Positions 45,994 through 54,664 of a DNA stretch of 64,000 nt are shown one piece after another. Below the pieces are notes generated by a model. That model saw only the letters and a program-made list of their open reading frames with translations. It made no database searches and was not told the DNA's origin. This DNA comes from Gymnodinialimonas ulvae (lineage in GTDB: Bacteria; Pseudomonadota; Alphaproteobacteria; Rhodobacterales; Rhodobacteraceae), in the NCBI RefSeq assembly GCF_037543845.1, contig NZ_JBBIFX010000004.1, positions 248,001 through 312,000 of the forward strand, read 5' to 3'. Made by a program: the position numbers and the translations under genes. Position 1 is the stretch's first letter. Each line of letters begins with the position of its first letter.

Positions 45994-46008
45994 GAACGAA
46001 ACATGAAC
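45994..46008. promoter_or_regulatory. Perfect LexA-type box overlapping the pdeM start
   Basis: GAAC-N7-GAAC at 45994-46008 exactly matches the inverse form of the alphaproteobacterial LexA consensus and covers the pdeM ATG at 46003. Confidence 0.5.
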
Positions 46009-46668
46009 GCTCTCGAATTCCGATTTTGTGGCGAGACCCTCGCGGCCCTGTCCTCCGGCGCGCTCTGGTGGCCTGCGCAGGCCACGCTCGTGGTCAGCGA
46101 CCTGCACCTGGGACAGGCCAAACATATGGCACAGCGCGGCGGGCCGATATTGCCGCCCTATGAAATTCGGGAAACGCTGGACCGCCTGATCGCCGATTGC
46201 GACACGACCCACGCGGCGCGGGTGATCTGCCTTGGAGACAGTTTCGATGACCTCGCCGCTGCGCGCGCAACTGCCCAAGCCGTCACAGACCGGCTTGCTC
46301 CGGTGATGGCCGGGCGCAAATGGATCTGGATCGAAGGCAATCACGATCCCGGTCCTGTCGACATCGGAGGCGATCACCTTAGCCAGATCAACATCGCGCC
46401 GCTGACCTTTCGCCATATCGCTGGCGACACGGATGCCAGCGGCGAGGTTTCGGGCCATTACCACCCCAAAGCGCGGGTGAAAGCCCGGGGCCGTACGATC
46501 ACGCGACCTTGTTTCCTGCTTGATGCGGCGCGTCTTATCCTGCCGGCCTATGGCACCTACACCGGCGGGCTGCACTGCGATCACCCTGACCTCTCGGGCC
46601 TAATGGGTGACGGTGCGACCGCAATTCTGCTGGCCCGCCCGCCCATACGCATCCCGATGCCCCGTTGA
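46003..46668 (+). CDS. pdeM: Ligase-associated DNA damage response endonuclease PdeM
   Basis: Calcineurin-like metallophosphoesterase of 221 residues. Metal-binding motifs are DLHLG at 33-37, GDSFDD at 78-83, GNHD at 112-115 and GHYHPK in the C-terminal part. It is the nuclease member of the ligase-associated repair set and follows the helicase with 51 bases between them. The ATG at 46003 sits inside a LexA-like box. Confidence 0.9.
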   Translation: MNALEFRFCGETLAALSSGALWWPAQATLVVSDLHLGQAKHMAQRGGPILPPYEIRETLDRLIADCDTTHAARVICLGDSFDDLAAARATAQAVTDRLAPVMAGRKWIWIEGNHDPGPVDIGGDHLSQINIAPLTFRHIAGDTDASGEVSGHYHPKARVKARGRTITRPCFLLDAARLILPAYGTYTGGLHCDHPDLSGLMGDGATAILLARPPIRIPMPR

Positions 46669-46683
46669 GCTACCGGGTGGCAT

Positions 46684-47490
46684 TCAGCCGTCCGAAAGTG
46701 TTACTCCCGCATCCGTCAAACCCGACACATAGGTTGGGCTGACCGGAACGCTCGCCCCGCACCGCAACTTTGCGACGTATCGGCGTCCGTCTTGCTGCAA
46801 CTTGTCGATGGCATCAAAAGCCAACCAATGGGAGCGATGCACCTGCATGCCCGACGCGCCATCAAGCTGAATCAAGACGTCGGCAAATCGCATCCGCACG
46901 GACGCTTCGCCCTTTTCTGTATAGATCTGCGATTGCCGGTCATTTGCGGACACCCGTTGGATCGGGCCGCGCATATCCGGCTCCAAATGACGTAACAGCG
47001 GGATCACCGCATCAGTGTCTGCGAGACGCTGCGCTGCGACGGGTTCGGGCTGGACCGGGGCCGCAGTCTCCGAAGGCGCGAGGACAAAGTGGCGTACCAG
47101 CAACGGCACCAAGCAGATCAGCCAGATCACAACGAGATGTTCGAAAAACGCGCTCCACCCGGCAACGATCTCACCCAGAAGCTGCCGGTTTACCCACCAG
47201 ATCACTGGCGCAAGGCAAAGACCAATGGCAAAAACTGCACGGAAATCACGCCGTAGCGTGCTGCCGGGTATCGAGTGGCGAACCCACACGCGAATCCAAT
47301 GAGCCGGCAGAAGAAAACCGCTGATCAGCGCGCCCCAATACAGGGTACGCTGGCCCAATCCAAAACGCTCATACGTCGAAAACGGGCCGACAAGCGAAAC
47401 AATGATGATAGCCAGAATGCAGATCGCAATGCGAACATACCAATCCCGCTTGGGCCCAAACATACCCGTCAGCGTGTCTTTCATTAACAC
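46684..47490 (-). CDS. Membrane-bound LytTR-domain regulator
   Basis: Protein of 268 residues. About four hydrophobic segments lie in the first 135 residues (IAICILAIIIVSLVG, TLYWGALISGFLLP, FAIGLCLAPVIWWV, LVVIWLICLVPLLV). A C-terminal LytTR DNA-binding domain (about 170-265) carries the pattern MQVHRSHWLAFDAIDKL. It resembles membrane-anchored LytTR regulators without a receiver domain. The target genes are unknown. It is divergent from the thioesterase gene. The start is ambiguous between 47490 and 47484. Confidence 0.85.
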   Translation of the reverse strand: MLMKDTLTGMFGPKRDWYVRIAICILAIIIVSLVGPFSTYERFGLGQRTLYWGALISGFLLPAHWIRVWVRHSIPGSTLRRDFRAVFAIGLCLAPVIWWVNRQLLGEIVAGWSAFFEHLVVIWLICLVPLLVRHFVLAPSETAAPVQPEPVAAQRLADTDAVIPLLRHLEPDMRGPIQRVSANDRQSQIYTEKGEASVRMRFADVLIQLDGASGMQVHRSHWLAFDAIDKLQQDGRRYVAKLRCGASVPVSPTYVSGLTDAGVTLSDG

Positions 47491-47562
47491 TCTTTTTCAT
47501 CTACGTCTTAATTCAATAAAGCTTTAAATAGTGCTGTAATTACATTGGCTTCAAGAGAAAAG

Positions 47563-48018
47563 ATGGAAACAATCGAAAGACTTGGAATGACCTCTGAGAT
47601 CACGCAGCGCATTAACCAAAGCTTTGCCCGGCAAGACATGATGAATACACTTGGCGCGCGTATTGATAAAATCGACACCGGGAAAGTCGTATTAACCATG
47701 CAAATCGCGCCATTCATGAGCCAGCAGCATGGCGCCGTCCACGCCGGGGCCACCTTCGCCCTGGGCGATAGCGCGTCGGGTTACGCGGCCTTGACGGTGA
47801 TGGAGCCCACAGTGGAAGTGATGACGGCCGAAATGAAGATCAATTTGCTCGCCCCCGCCGTCGGCGCGCGCCTGATTGCCTCCGGCCGAGTGGTGAAGGC
47901 CGGAAAACGGTTAATCGTGACCCAATGCGATATTGAGGCCGAGGACGAAAATGGCGCGCGGAAGGTAGTCGCCATCCTTCAGGGAACCATGGTTCCGGTA
48001 CAGACGCCGTCCACGTGA
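47563..48018 (+). CDS. Hotdog thioesterase, PaaI/YiiD-like
   Basis: Protein of about 151 residues with a hotdog core containing QQHGAVHAGATFALGDSASGYAAL (HAG-type active site) and TAEMKINLLAPAVG. The substrate is unknown. ATG 47563 is favoured by AAGAGAAAAG immediately upstream. A TTG at 47545 is in frame. The first codons are AT-rich, unlike most of the window. Confidence 0.82.
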   Translation: METIERLGMTSEITQRINQSFARQDMMNTLGARIDKIDTGKVVLTMQIAPFMSQQHGAVHAGATFALGDSASGYAALTVMEPTVEVMTAEMKINLLAPAVGARLIASGRVVKAGKRLIVTQCDIEAEDENGARKVVAILQGTMVPVQTPST

Positions 48019-48060
48019 CGATCCCCGTACACACGCGTCAGGCATGATCTCTGCACCGCG

Positions 48061-48960
48061 TTAAACGGTCAGGCCCTGCGGCTCCTCAAGCCCGTGCGCC
48101 CGGCAACAGGCCGTTAAGGTGTTGGCCAGCAAACAGGCGATGGTCATGGGACCGACCCCGCCCGGCACAGGTGTAACAGCGCCAGCGACCTCGACCGCTT
48201 CGGCGAAATCGACATCACCCAACAATTTGGATTTGCCCGGCTTTTCGGGATGCGGGATACGGGTGATGCCCACGTCGATCACGGTCGCACCCGGCTTTAT
48301 CCAGTCGCCCTTCACCATCTCGGCCCGCCCCACGGCGGCGACCAGAATGTCGGCACGGCGGCACACCTCGGCCAGATCATTGGTCCGCGAATGCGCGATG
48401 GTCACTGTGCAATTCTCCTGCAACAAAAGCTGCCCCATCGGCTTGCCAAACAGGTTGGATCGGCCAATCACAACGGCGTCCTTACCGGACATATTGCCGA
48501 CCTGATCGCGCAACAGCATCAGGCAACCCAGCGGCGTGCAGGACACCAACCCGGTCTCTCCGCTTGCCAGAAGTCCCGCATTCACCACGCTCAAGCCATC
48601 GACATCCTTTGACGGATCGATCCGCGCAACAACGCGCCGTTCATTCAGGTGATCGGGCACCGGAAATTGGCACAGAATGCCATGAACGCTTGCATCGGCG
48701 TTCAGTTGATCGATCAGGGCAAACAAAGCCTCTTCCGAAACATCCGCTGCCAGCCGATGCTCGAAGGAGGCCATGCCAACCTCGACCGTTTGCTTGTGCT
48801 TGGCGGCGACATAGACCTCGCTCGCCGGGTCTTCGCCGACAAGGATCACGGCCAGCCCTGGCGTGATCCCGTGGTCGGCCTTCAGCCGCGCGACATGATC
48901 CGCAATCTGCGCGCGGACATCGCCCGCGAAGGCCTTCCCGTCGATCGTCGTCGCCGTCAT
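48061..48960 (-). CDS. folD: Methylenetetrahydrofolate dehydrogenase/cyclohydrolase
   Basis: Bifunctional enzyme of 299 residues that interconverts methylene-, methenyl- and formyl-THF. The catalytic tyrosine-lysine pair is Y50/K54 (SEVYVAAKHKQ). The Rossmann motif is VIGRSNLFGKPMGQLL, and PVPGGVGPMTIA is the C-terminal signature. Its ATG shares one base with the fhs stop (TGATG), so it is coupled to fhs. Confidence 0.96.
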   Translation of the reverse strand: MTATTIDGKAFAGDVRAQIADHVARLKADHGITPGLAVILVGEDPASEVYVAAKHKQTVEVGMASFEHRLAADVSEEALFALIDQLNADASVHGILCQFPVPDHLNERRVVARIDPSKDVDGLSVVNAGLLASGETGLVSCTPLGCLMLLRDQVGNMSGKDAVVIGRSNLFGKPMGQLLLQENCTVTIAHSRTNDLAEVCRRADILVAAVGRAEMVKGDWIKPGATVIDVGITRIPHPEKPGKSKLLGDVDFAEAVEVAGAVTPVPGGVGPMTIACLLANTLTACCRAHGLEEPQGLTV

Positions 48961-50636
48961 CAGAACAGCCCCTCGATCTGACCATCGTCGTTGAGGTGGA
49001 TGGCTTCGGCAGAGGGGACCCGGGGGAGGCCAGGCATGGTCATGATCTCGCCACAGACCGCAACGACGAAGCCTGCGCCGGCCGACAGGCGCACTTCGCG
49101 CACCGGGACCGAATGGCCCGTGGGTGCGCCGCGCAGGTTCGGGTCGGTCGAGAAAGAGTACTGCGTCTTGGCCATGCAGACCGGCAGGTTACCGTAGCCC
49201 TGCTCCTCCCAGAGCTTCAGCTGGTCGCGGATCTTCTTGTCCATCAGTGCCTCGTCCGCGCGGTAGATACGCTTGGCAATGGTCTGGATCTTCTCGGCGA
49301 GGGGCATGTCATCGGGGTAGATCGGGGCGAAGTTCGCGGTATCCGCGTCGGCCAGTTCCGCCACTTTCGTCGCCAGATCAGCAGAGCCTTCGGAACCCAA
49401 TTCCCAATGCCGGGACAGGACGGCTTCGGCGCCATGTTCGGACACGTACTCTTTGATCGCCTGCACCTCGGCGTCCGTGTCGGTGACGAAGTGGTTAATG
49501 GCGACCACGACCGGCACGCCGAAACTCTTGAGGTTCTCGATGTGGCGGCCCAGGTTTGGGCAACCCGCCTTCACCGCGTCCACGTTTTCCGCACCAAGGT
49601 CGGCCTTGGCCACGCCACCGTTCATCTTCATCGCCCGCACGGTCGCCACGCAGACCACCACCGACGGCGCCAGCCCGGCCTTGCGGCACTTGATGTTCAT
49701 GAATTTCTCAGCGCCCAGATCGGCGCCAAACCCAGCTTCAGTGACCACGTAATCGCACAGCTTCAGCGCCGTGGTCGTGGCGATGACCGAGTTGCAGCCA
49801 TGCGCGATGTTGGCAAACGGCCCCCCGTGCACGAAGGCGGGGTTGTTCTCCAGCGTCTGCACCAAGTTCGGCTGCATCGCATCCTTCAAAAGCACGGTCA
49901 TCGCGCCATCGGCCTTGATGTCGCGCGCGAACACGGGGCTGCGATCGCGGCGATAGGCCACGATCATCGCGCCGAGCCTCTCCTGCAGATCCTTGAGATC
50001 TTTCGCCAGGCACAGGATGGCCATGACCTCGGAGGCCACGGTGATATCGAAGCCTGCCTCACGCGGGAAGCCGTTGGCCACGCCGCCAAGCGAGGCCGTG
50101 ATCTGGCGTAGCGCACGGTCGTTCATGTCCACGACGCGGCGCCATTGCACCCGGCGGACGTCGATCTCGAGCTCATTGCCCCAGTAGATGTGGTTGTCAA
50201 TCATCGCGCTGAGCAACGAATGCGCGGAGGTGATCGCGTGGAAATCACCCGTGAAGTGGAGGTTCATCTCCTCCATCGGAACGACCTGGGCGTAGCCGCC
50301 ACCCGCCGCGCCGCCCTTCATCCCGAAGTTCGGCCCGAGAGAAGCCTCCCGGATACACACCATCGCGTTCTTGCCGATCCGGTTCAGGCCGTCGCCCAGA
50401 CCCACGGTCGTCGTCGTTTTGCCCTCACCCGCCGGTGTCGGGTTGATCGCGGTAACAAGGATCAGCTTGCCGTTGGCGCGATCCTGCACGGAATTGATGA
50501 AGGATTGGCTCACCTTTGCCTTGTCGTGGCCATAGGGCAGAAGGTCGTCCGACCCGATCCCGATCTTCGACCCGATCTCCTGGATCGGTTTCTTCTGCGC
50601 CTCGCGGGCGATTTCAATGTCGGATTTGTAGCCCAT
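48960..50636 (-). CDS. fhs: Formate-tetrahydrofolate ligase
   Basis: ATP-dependent enzyme of 558 residues that makes formyl-THF from formate. The nucleotide-binding loop PTPAGEGKTTTTVGL is at about 66-80. It runs with FolD as a short one-carbon pathway that can assimilate formate or feed methyl groups to MetF. The start MGYKSDIEIAREAQ at 50636 is preceded by GAGGGAGA. The open frame upstream is not protein-like. Confidence 0.96.
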   Translation of the reverse strand: MGYKSDIEIAREAQKKPIQEIGSKIGIGSDDLLPYGHDKAKVSQSFINSVQDRANGKLILVTAINPTPAGEGKTTTTVGLGDGLNRIGKNAMVCIREASLGPNFGMKGGAAGGGYAQVVPMEEMNLHFTGDFHAITSAHSLLSAMIDNHIYWGNELEIDVRRVQWRRVVDMNDRALRQITASLGGVANGFPREAGFDITVASEVMAILCLAKDLKDLQERLGAMIVAYRRDRSPVFARDIKADGAMTVLLKDAMQPNLVQTLENNPAFVHGGPFANIAHGCNSVIATTTALKLCDYVVTEAGFGADLGAEKFMNIKCRKAGLAPSVVVCVATVRAMKMNGGVAKADLGAENVDAVKAGCPNLGRHIENLKSFGVPVVVAINHFVTDTDAEVQAIKEYVSEHGAEAVLSRHWELGSEGSADLATKVAELADADTANFAPIYPDDMPLAEKIQTIAKRIYRADEALMDKKIRDQLKLWEEQGYGNLPVCMAKTQYSFSTDPNLRGAPTGHSVPVREVRLSAGAGFVVAVCGEIMTMPGLPRVPSAEAIHLNDDGQIEGLF

Positions 50637-50864
50637 GGCGCGCGTCTCCCTCGCGAAAAAACCGGTCTCTACTCGCCTATAACGGGCGGGCCACAGAGCG
50701 ACAGGGCCAATTCCGACATTTTCACAGAGCAACCCGTCATGGACAGACACGGGGTTTCCGAAAGGAAAATTCGCAGGATGCGGGGAACCGGACCGTGAAA
50801 TGCACCGTTTCTTAACGGAACCGATATCTAAATATGTGTGTATTGATGCAATGGGGGAATGAAG

Positions 50865-50951
50865 ATGCAAGTCAATGCAATCAGCCTGATGATCCTCACC
50901 GGCCTCGCCATGGGCATGAGCGCCGGAGTTATGCTACTGGCCGTCGCCTGA
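50865..50951 (+). CDS. Tiny hydrophobic protein
   Basis: Reading frame of 28 codons plus stop: MQVNAISLMILTGLAMGMSA then GVMLLAVA. It forms one predicted membrane helix. GGGGGAA lies 6 bases before the ATG, and an AT-rich promoter-like stretch (CTAAATATGTGTGTATTG) precedes it. No family is recognised. It is too small to be certain. Confidence 0.45.
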   Translation: MQVNAISLMILTGLAMGMSAGVMLLAVA

Positions 50952-51031
50952 CGCCAGCATGGCCGGACTGCGCGCCCCGTGACGTCCCCGCATTTCGTGG
51001 TAGTGTCGGTGTGTCAACACGGAGAAGACAC

Positions 51032-51322
51032 ATGAACGACCCGAAAGACTTCATGGCTCAAGCCAAGGCTCAGATGGAGAATTGGACTGCCGAGATGGGC
51101 AAAATGCAATCCAAGATGATGGAAGCCGGTGCCCAGGGGCAGGCCGAGATGGCCAAGCAAATCGACACGCTCAACGATCAACGCAAGCATGTCGAAGCTC
51201 AGATGGAAGAACTTGGCAAAGCCAACATGGATGCCGCCAAGGAGATGCAGGCGAGTGTTCAGAAAATGTGGACCGACCTGGACGCCCAGATGAAAGACAT
51301 GCAGAAGAAATTCATGGGGTAA
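51032..51322 (+). CDS. Small coiled-coil protein
   Basis: Protein of 96 residues made almost entirely of Met/Ala/Gln/Lys/Glu-rich helix (QMENWTAEMGKMQSKMMEAG; AEMAKQIDTLNDQRKHVEAQ), so a coiled coil is likely. It has no signal peptide, and the composition is reminiscent of phasin-like or spacer helices. GGAGAAG precedes the ATG. It ends in a bidirectional terminator shared with ftsH. Confidence 0.65.
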   Translation: MNDPKDFMAQAKAQMENWTAEMGKMQSKMMEAGAQGQAEMAKQIDTLNDQRKHVEAQMEELGKANMDAAKEMQASVQKMWTDLDAQMKDMQKKFMG

Positions 51323-51342
51323 CCCCGCACAGTCACAAAGAG

Positions 51343-51372
51343 AAAAGCCCCGGTCCATCGACCGGGGCTTTT
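51343..51372. terminator. Bidirectional terminator between the coiled-coil gene and ftsH
   Basis: AAAAGCCCCGGT (51343-51354) pairs perfectly with ACCGGGGCTTTT (51361-51372) over 12 bases with a 6-base loop. T-runs lie on both strands, so it can end both convergent transcripts. Confidence 0.93.
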
Positions 51373-51394
51373 CTATGAAATGTGTCCGATCGGA

Positions 51395-53308
51395 TCAGGC
51401 CGTCGGTTCCGGCTCCATGTCACCGGACGGTTTGGATTTCGGCGGCAGCTTCGGGATGGCCGTCACCGAAGGCGTCCCGCCCGAGGTTGGCGCCTCGTCA
51501 TCGTCGTCGCCGCGGTTCAACGCTTCGCCAGCGATGACCTTACCGATTTCCTTGCCGGTCAGCGTCTCGTATTCCAGCAAGCCTTGGGCCAAACGTTCCA
51601 GATCATCGCGCTTTTCAGTGAGAACACGCTTCGCCGTCTCGTAGCCTTCGTCCACCAATTCCTTGACCTTATCGTCAATAACCTTCTGCGTCGCAGCGGA
51701 GTGGGTCGTCCCACCACCATACGAGCCAAGATGTGATTGCTGTTCGTTGGCGTAGTCGACGAAGCCAAGCTCCTCAGCGTATCCGAACTGCGTGACCATG
51801 GCGCGGGCAATGCGCGTCACCTGCTGGATGTCCGATGCCGCGCCCGACGTGATGTTCTCTTTGCCGAACACCAGTTCCTCCGCCACACGCCCACCCATCG
51901 CCATGGCAATCTTGGACGTATATTTGCGGTACGATACGCTCAATTGATCGCGTTCCGGCAGCGACAGAACCAGACCCAGCGCACGGCCGCGCGGGATGAT
52001 TGTCGCTTTGTGGATCGGGTCGTGGTCCGGCACGTTGAGGCCAACAATCGCGTGCCCCGCTTCGTGATACGCGGTCAGCTTCTTCTCGTCCTCGGTCATG
52101 ACCATGGACCGACGCTCGGCACCCATCATGACCTTGTCCTTGGCATTCTCGAAGTCTTCCATCGTCACGAACCGCCGGTTCACCCGCGCCGCCATCAGCG
52201 CCGCTTCGTTCACCAGGTTTGCAAGATCTGCGCCCGAGAAACCGGGCGTGCCGCGGGCGATGATGCGCAGATCCACATCGGGGCCAAGCGGCACCTTGCG
52301 GGCATGCACCCCGAGGATCCGCTCGCGGCCCTTGATGTCGGGGTTCGGCACCTGCACCTGACGGTCGAAGCGACCGGGGCGCAGAAGCGCGGGGTCAAGC
52401 ACGTCGGGGCGGTTGGTCGCCGCGATGATGATGATGCCTTCGTTGGCCTCAAAGCCATCCATTTCGACCAGAAGCTGGTTCAACGTCTGTTCACGCTCGT
52501 CGTTGCCGCCGCCGTAGCCAACGCCACGTGACCGGCCCACGGCGTCGATTTCGTCGATGAACACGATGCAGGGCGCGTTTTTCTTGGCCTGTTCGAACAT
52601 GTCGCGCACACGGGACGCGCCGACACCAACGAACATTTCAACGAAGTCCGAGCCCGAAATGGTGAAGAATGGCACGCCCGCCTCACCTGCAATCGCACGG
52701 GCGAGAAGCGTCTTACCGGTTCCCGGAGGCCCCACCAGAAGCGCACCTTTGGGGATCTTGCCGCCAAGGCGCGAAAACTTCTGCGGATTGCGCAGGAACT
52801 CAACGATCTCTTCAAGCTCGTCCTTGGCCTCGTCGATGCCGGCCACATCGTCGAACGTGACGCGGCCCTGCTTTTCGGTCAGCAACTTGGCCTTGGACTT
52901 GCCAAAGCCCATCGCGCCGCCACGTCCTCCGCCCTGCATCCGATTCATGAAGAAAATCCAGATGCCGATCAGGACCAGAACCGGCAGCCAGAGCGACAGA
53001 ACGCTCAGGAAACCAGATTGCTGCTGCGCTTCGGCTTCGATGCGCACGTCGTTGGACAAAAGTGTTTGCGTCGGTTCAGCGTCGCCCGGCGCGATGGTCG
53101 TGAAGGTACCGTCACTGGTTGTGAACTGCACATTCTCGCCATCGAGCGTGGCCGAGGAAACCGACCCGTTTTCAACGGATTGTACGAATTCGGAATACGG
53201 CACCGTGCGGTCGTTCACCTGGCTTTGACCGCCAGAGAACAAGTTGAACAGCGCCAGGATCAACAGGAACAGAATGACCCAGAATGCGATATTTCTCGCG
53301 TTACCCAA
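51395..53308 (-). CDS. ftsH: ATP-dependent membrane metalloprotease FtsH
   Basis: Hexameric AAA+ protease of 637 residues that degrades membrane and regulatory proteins. Membrane helices lie near 8-24 and 101-120, Walker A GPPGTGKT is at 193-200, FIDEIDAVG is Walker B, and the zinc site HEAGH is at 415-419. The tail is acidic and proline-rich. The start codon is TTG at 53308, preceded by GAGGAG at normal spacing. It follows tilS on the same strand, as in many bacteria. Confidence 0.96.
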   Translation of the reverse strand: MGNARNIAFWVILFLLILALFNLFSGGQSQVNDRTVPYSEFVQSVENGSVSSATLDGENVQFTTSDGTFTTIAPGDAEPTQTLLSNDVRIEAEAQQQSGFLSVLSLWLPVLVLIGIWIFFMNRMQGGGRGGAMGFGKSKAKLLTEKQGRVTFDDVAGIDEAKDELEEIVEFLRNPQKFSRLGGKIPKGALLVGPPGTGKTLLARAIAGEAGVPFFTISGSDFVEMFVGVGASRVRDMFEQAKKNAPCIVFIDEIDAVGRSRGVGYGGGNDEREQTLNQLLVEMDGFEANEGIIIIAATNRPDVLDPALLRPGRFDRQVQVPNPDIKGRERILGVHARKVPLGPDVDLRIIARGTPGFSGADLANLVNEAALMAARVNRRFVTMEDFENAKDKVMMGAERRSMVMTEDEKKLTAYHEAGHAIVGLNVPDHDPIHKATIIPRGRALGLVLSLPERDQLSVSYRKYTSKIAMAMGGRVAEELVFGKENITSGAASDIQQVTRIARAMVTQFGYAEELGFVDYANEQQSHLGSYGGGTTHSAATQKVIDDKVKELVDEGYETAKRVLTEKRDDLERLAQGLLEYETLTGKEIGKVIAGEALNRGDDDDEAPTSGGTPSVTAIPKLPPKSKPSGDMEPEPTA

Positions 53309-53383
53309 CGGAGATCTCCTCGAAACGAGTAAGGGCGAACCGATGTCCGCGTTGCGCCTAAGATAAGCTTTGAGGGGGCAAGT

Positions 53384-54664
53384 TCAACGCGATTCAAGGA
53401 ATGTGATGAATTGTCCCGCCGGCGGCGACAGTTGCACCTGACATCCCGGATGCCTTTCTGCCGGATACCAATCGACCAGCCGTTCCCCATCAAAGAGCGC
53501 TGGCAGACAAATTGCGGCGTCGTGGGGAGGCGGGTTTTCCGGTTTCTGCTCAGCCTGTTGCCACCCGTCAGAACCAAGCGCACGCAGCGTAAGAGCGCGC
53601 GTTTTTTGATCGGTGGAGACGCGCCAACGCCCGTCCCAAATCACAGCATCATCGCCAAGGGATACCGAAAGATGGCGGATCGCGGCGTATTCCCGGCACA
53701 CCCGAATGTGTTTCGCACCCACAAGCAAGCGCGCGCCGTGCAATGTGCTGCCACCGCCCGACATTGCACGGTCCAATACGTCTTCCAGAGCGCGGGCGCG
53801 CGGCCGGTAAACGGCCGAGGACACCCATTGCAAAGCGGCGGCCACAAGGCGCAGTTGCGTATCACGCTCCACCGCGGTGAAGGGATCGCGGTCGATCAAA
53901 AGGTCCCCCGTGGGCATTCCCGCCCATGTGTCTTCGCGGACACACGCCCGCCCGGCATCAGCCGCCCGTCGCCACAGCGCCTTGGACGCCCGCGACATGC
54001 GGCTGGCAGTGGTTGCAAGCGTGTCGGCATCGATCCCCAAAGTGGCCAAGGCTTGCCGCGCCTTGACCCGATCAAATCGCATATCGCTGTTTGACGGATC
54101 ATCGACATAGGGAACCTGCAACGTATTGATATGATGGCGCAGATCGCTCCGCGCCTCTTGCAGCAGGGGGCGCACCACCTTGAAGGCACCGCGCGTGCCT
54201 TGGATCGTGCGCAACTCTTCCATCGCCGATAACCCCTCAACCCCTGAGCCGCGGGCCAGTCGCATCAGGAAGGTTTCGGCAACATCGTCCCGTGTGTGAG
54301 CCATAAGGACGTGCGTGATTTCGCCTCGCCACGCGTCCATCAGATCAAGCCGCGCGCGGCGCGCCGCGTCCTGCAGATTGCCCTGCCCGTCCCACGACCA
54401 ACGCAAAGTGGCATGCGCATGACCAAGCTCCGCGCATTCCGCAGCTACCATTTCGGCCTCCGCAGCACCGTCGGCACGCAACCCGTGATCCACCGTCACG
54501 ACCCATAAACGCACGCCAAACACCCGCGCCCATTCATGCGCGAGGGCCAGCATCGCCATGCTGTCGCCTCCGCCCGAGACGGCCAGCGCGATAACAGTGG
54601 GGAAATCGGGCCCGAGCAGTTGACCCATACGGGCGGCAAACCGCTCGGGCAGCGTGTCGTTCAC
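53384..54664 (-). CDS. tilS: tRNA(Ile)-lysidine synthetase
   Basis: PP-loop ATPase of 426 residues that converts the CAU anticodon of a minor isoleucine tRNA to lysidine. The PP-loop SGGGDSM lies at 30-36, and the second motif is HTRDDVAETFLMRLARGSGVEGL. Start is the GTG at 54664, which overlaps the cpoB stop (GTGA). A longer frame runs back into cpoB and is rejected. It sits between the Tol-Pal genes and ftsH. Confidence 0.93.
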   Translation of the reverse strand: MNDTLPERFAARMGQLLGPDFPTVIALAVSGGGDSMAMLALAHEWARVFGVRLWVVTVDHGLRADGAAEAEMVAAECAELGHAHATLRWSWDGQGNLQDAARRARLDLMDAWRGEITHVLMAHTRDDVAETFLMRLARGSGVEGLSAMEELRTIQGTRGAFKVVRPLLQEARSDLRHHINTLQVPYVDDPSNSDMRFDRVKARQALATLGIDADTLATTASRMSRASKALWRRAADAGRACVREDTWAGMPTGDLLIDRDPFTAVERDTQLRLVAAALQWVSSAVYRPRARALEDVLDRAMSGGGSTLHGARLLVGAKHIRVCREYAAIRHLSVSLGDDAVIWDGRWRVSTDQKTRALTLRALGSDGWQQAEQKPENPPPHDAAICLPALFDGERLVDWYPAERHPGCQVQLSPPAGQFITFLESR

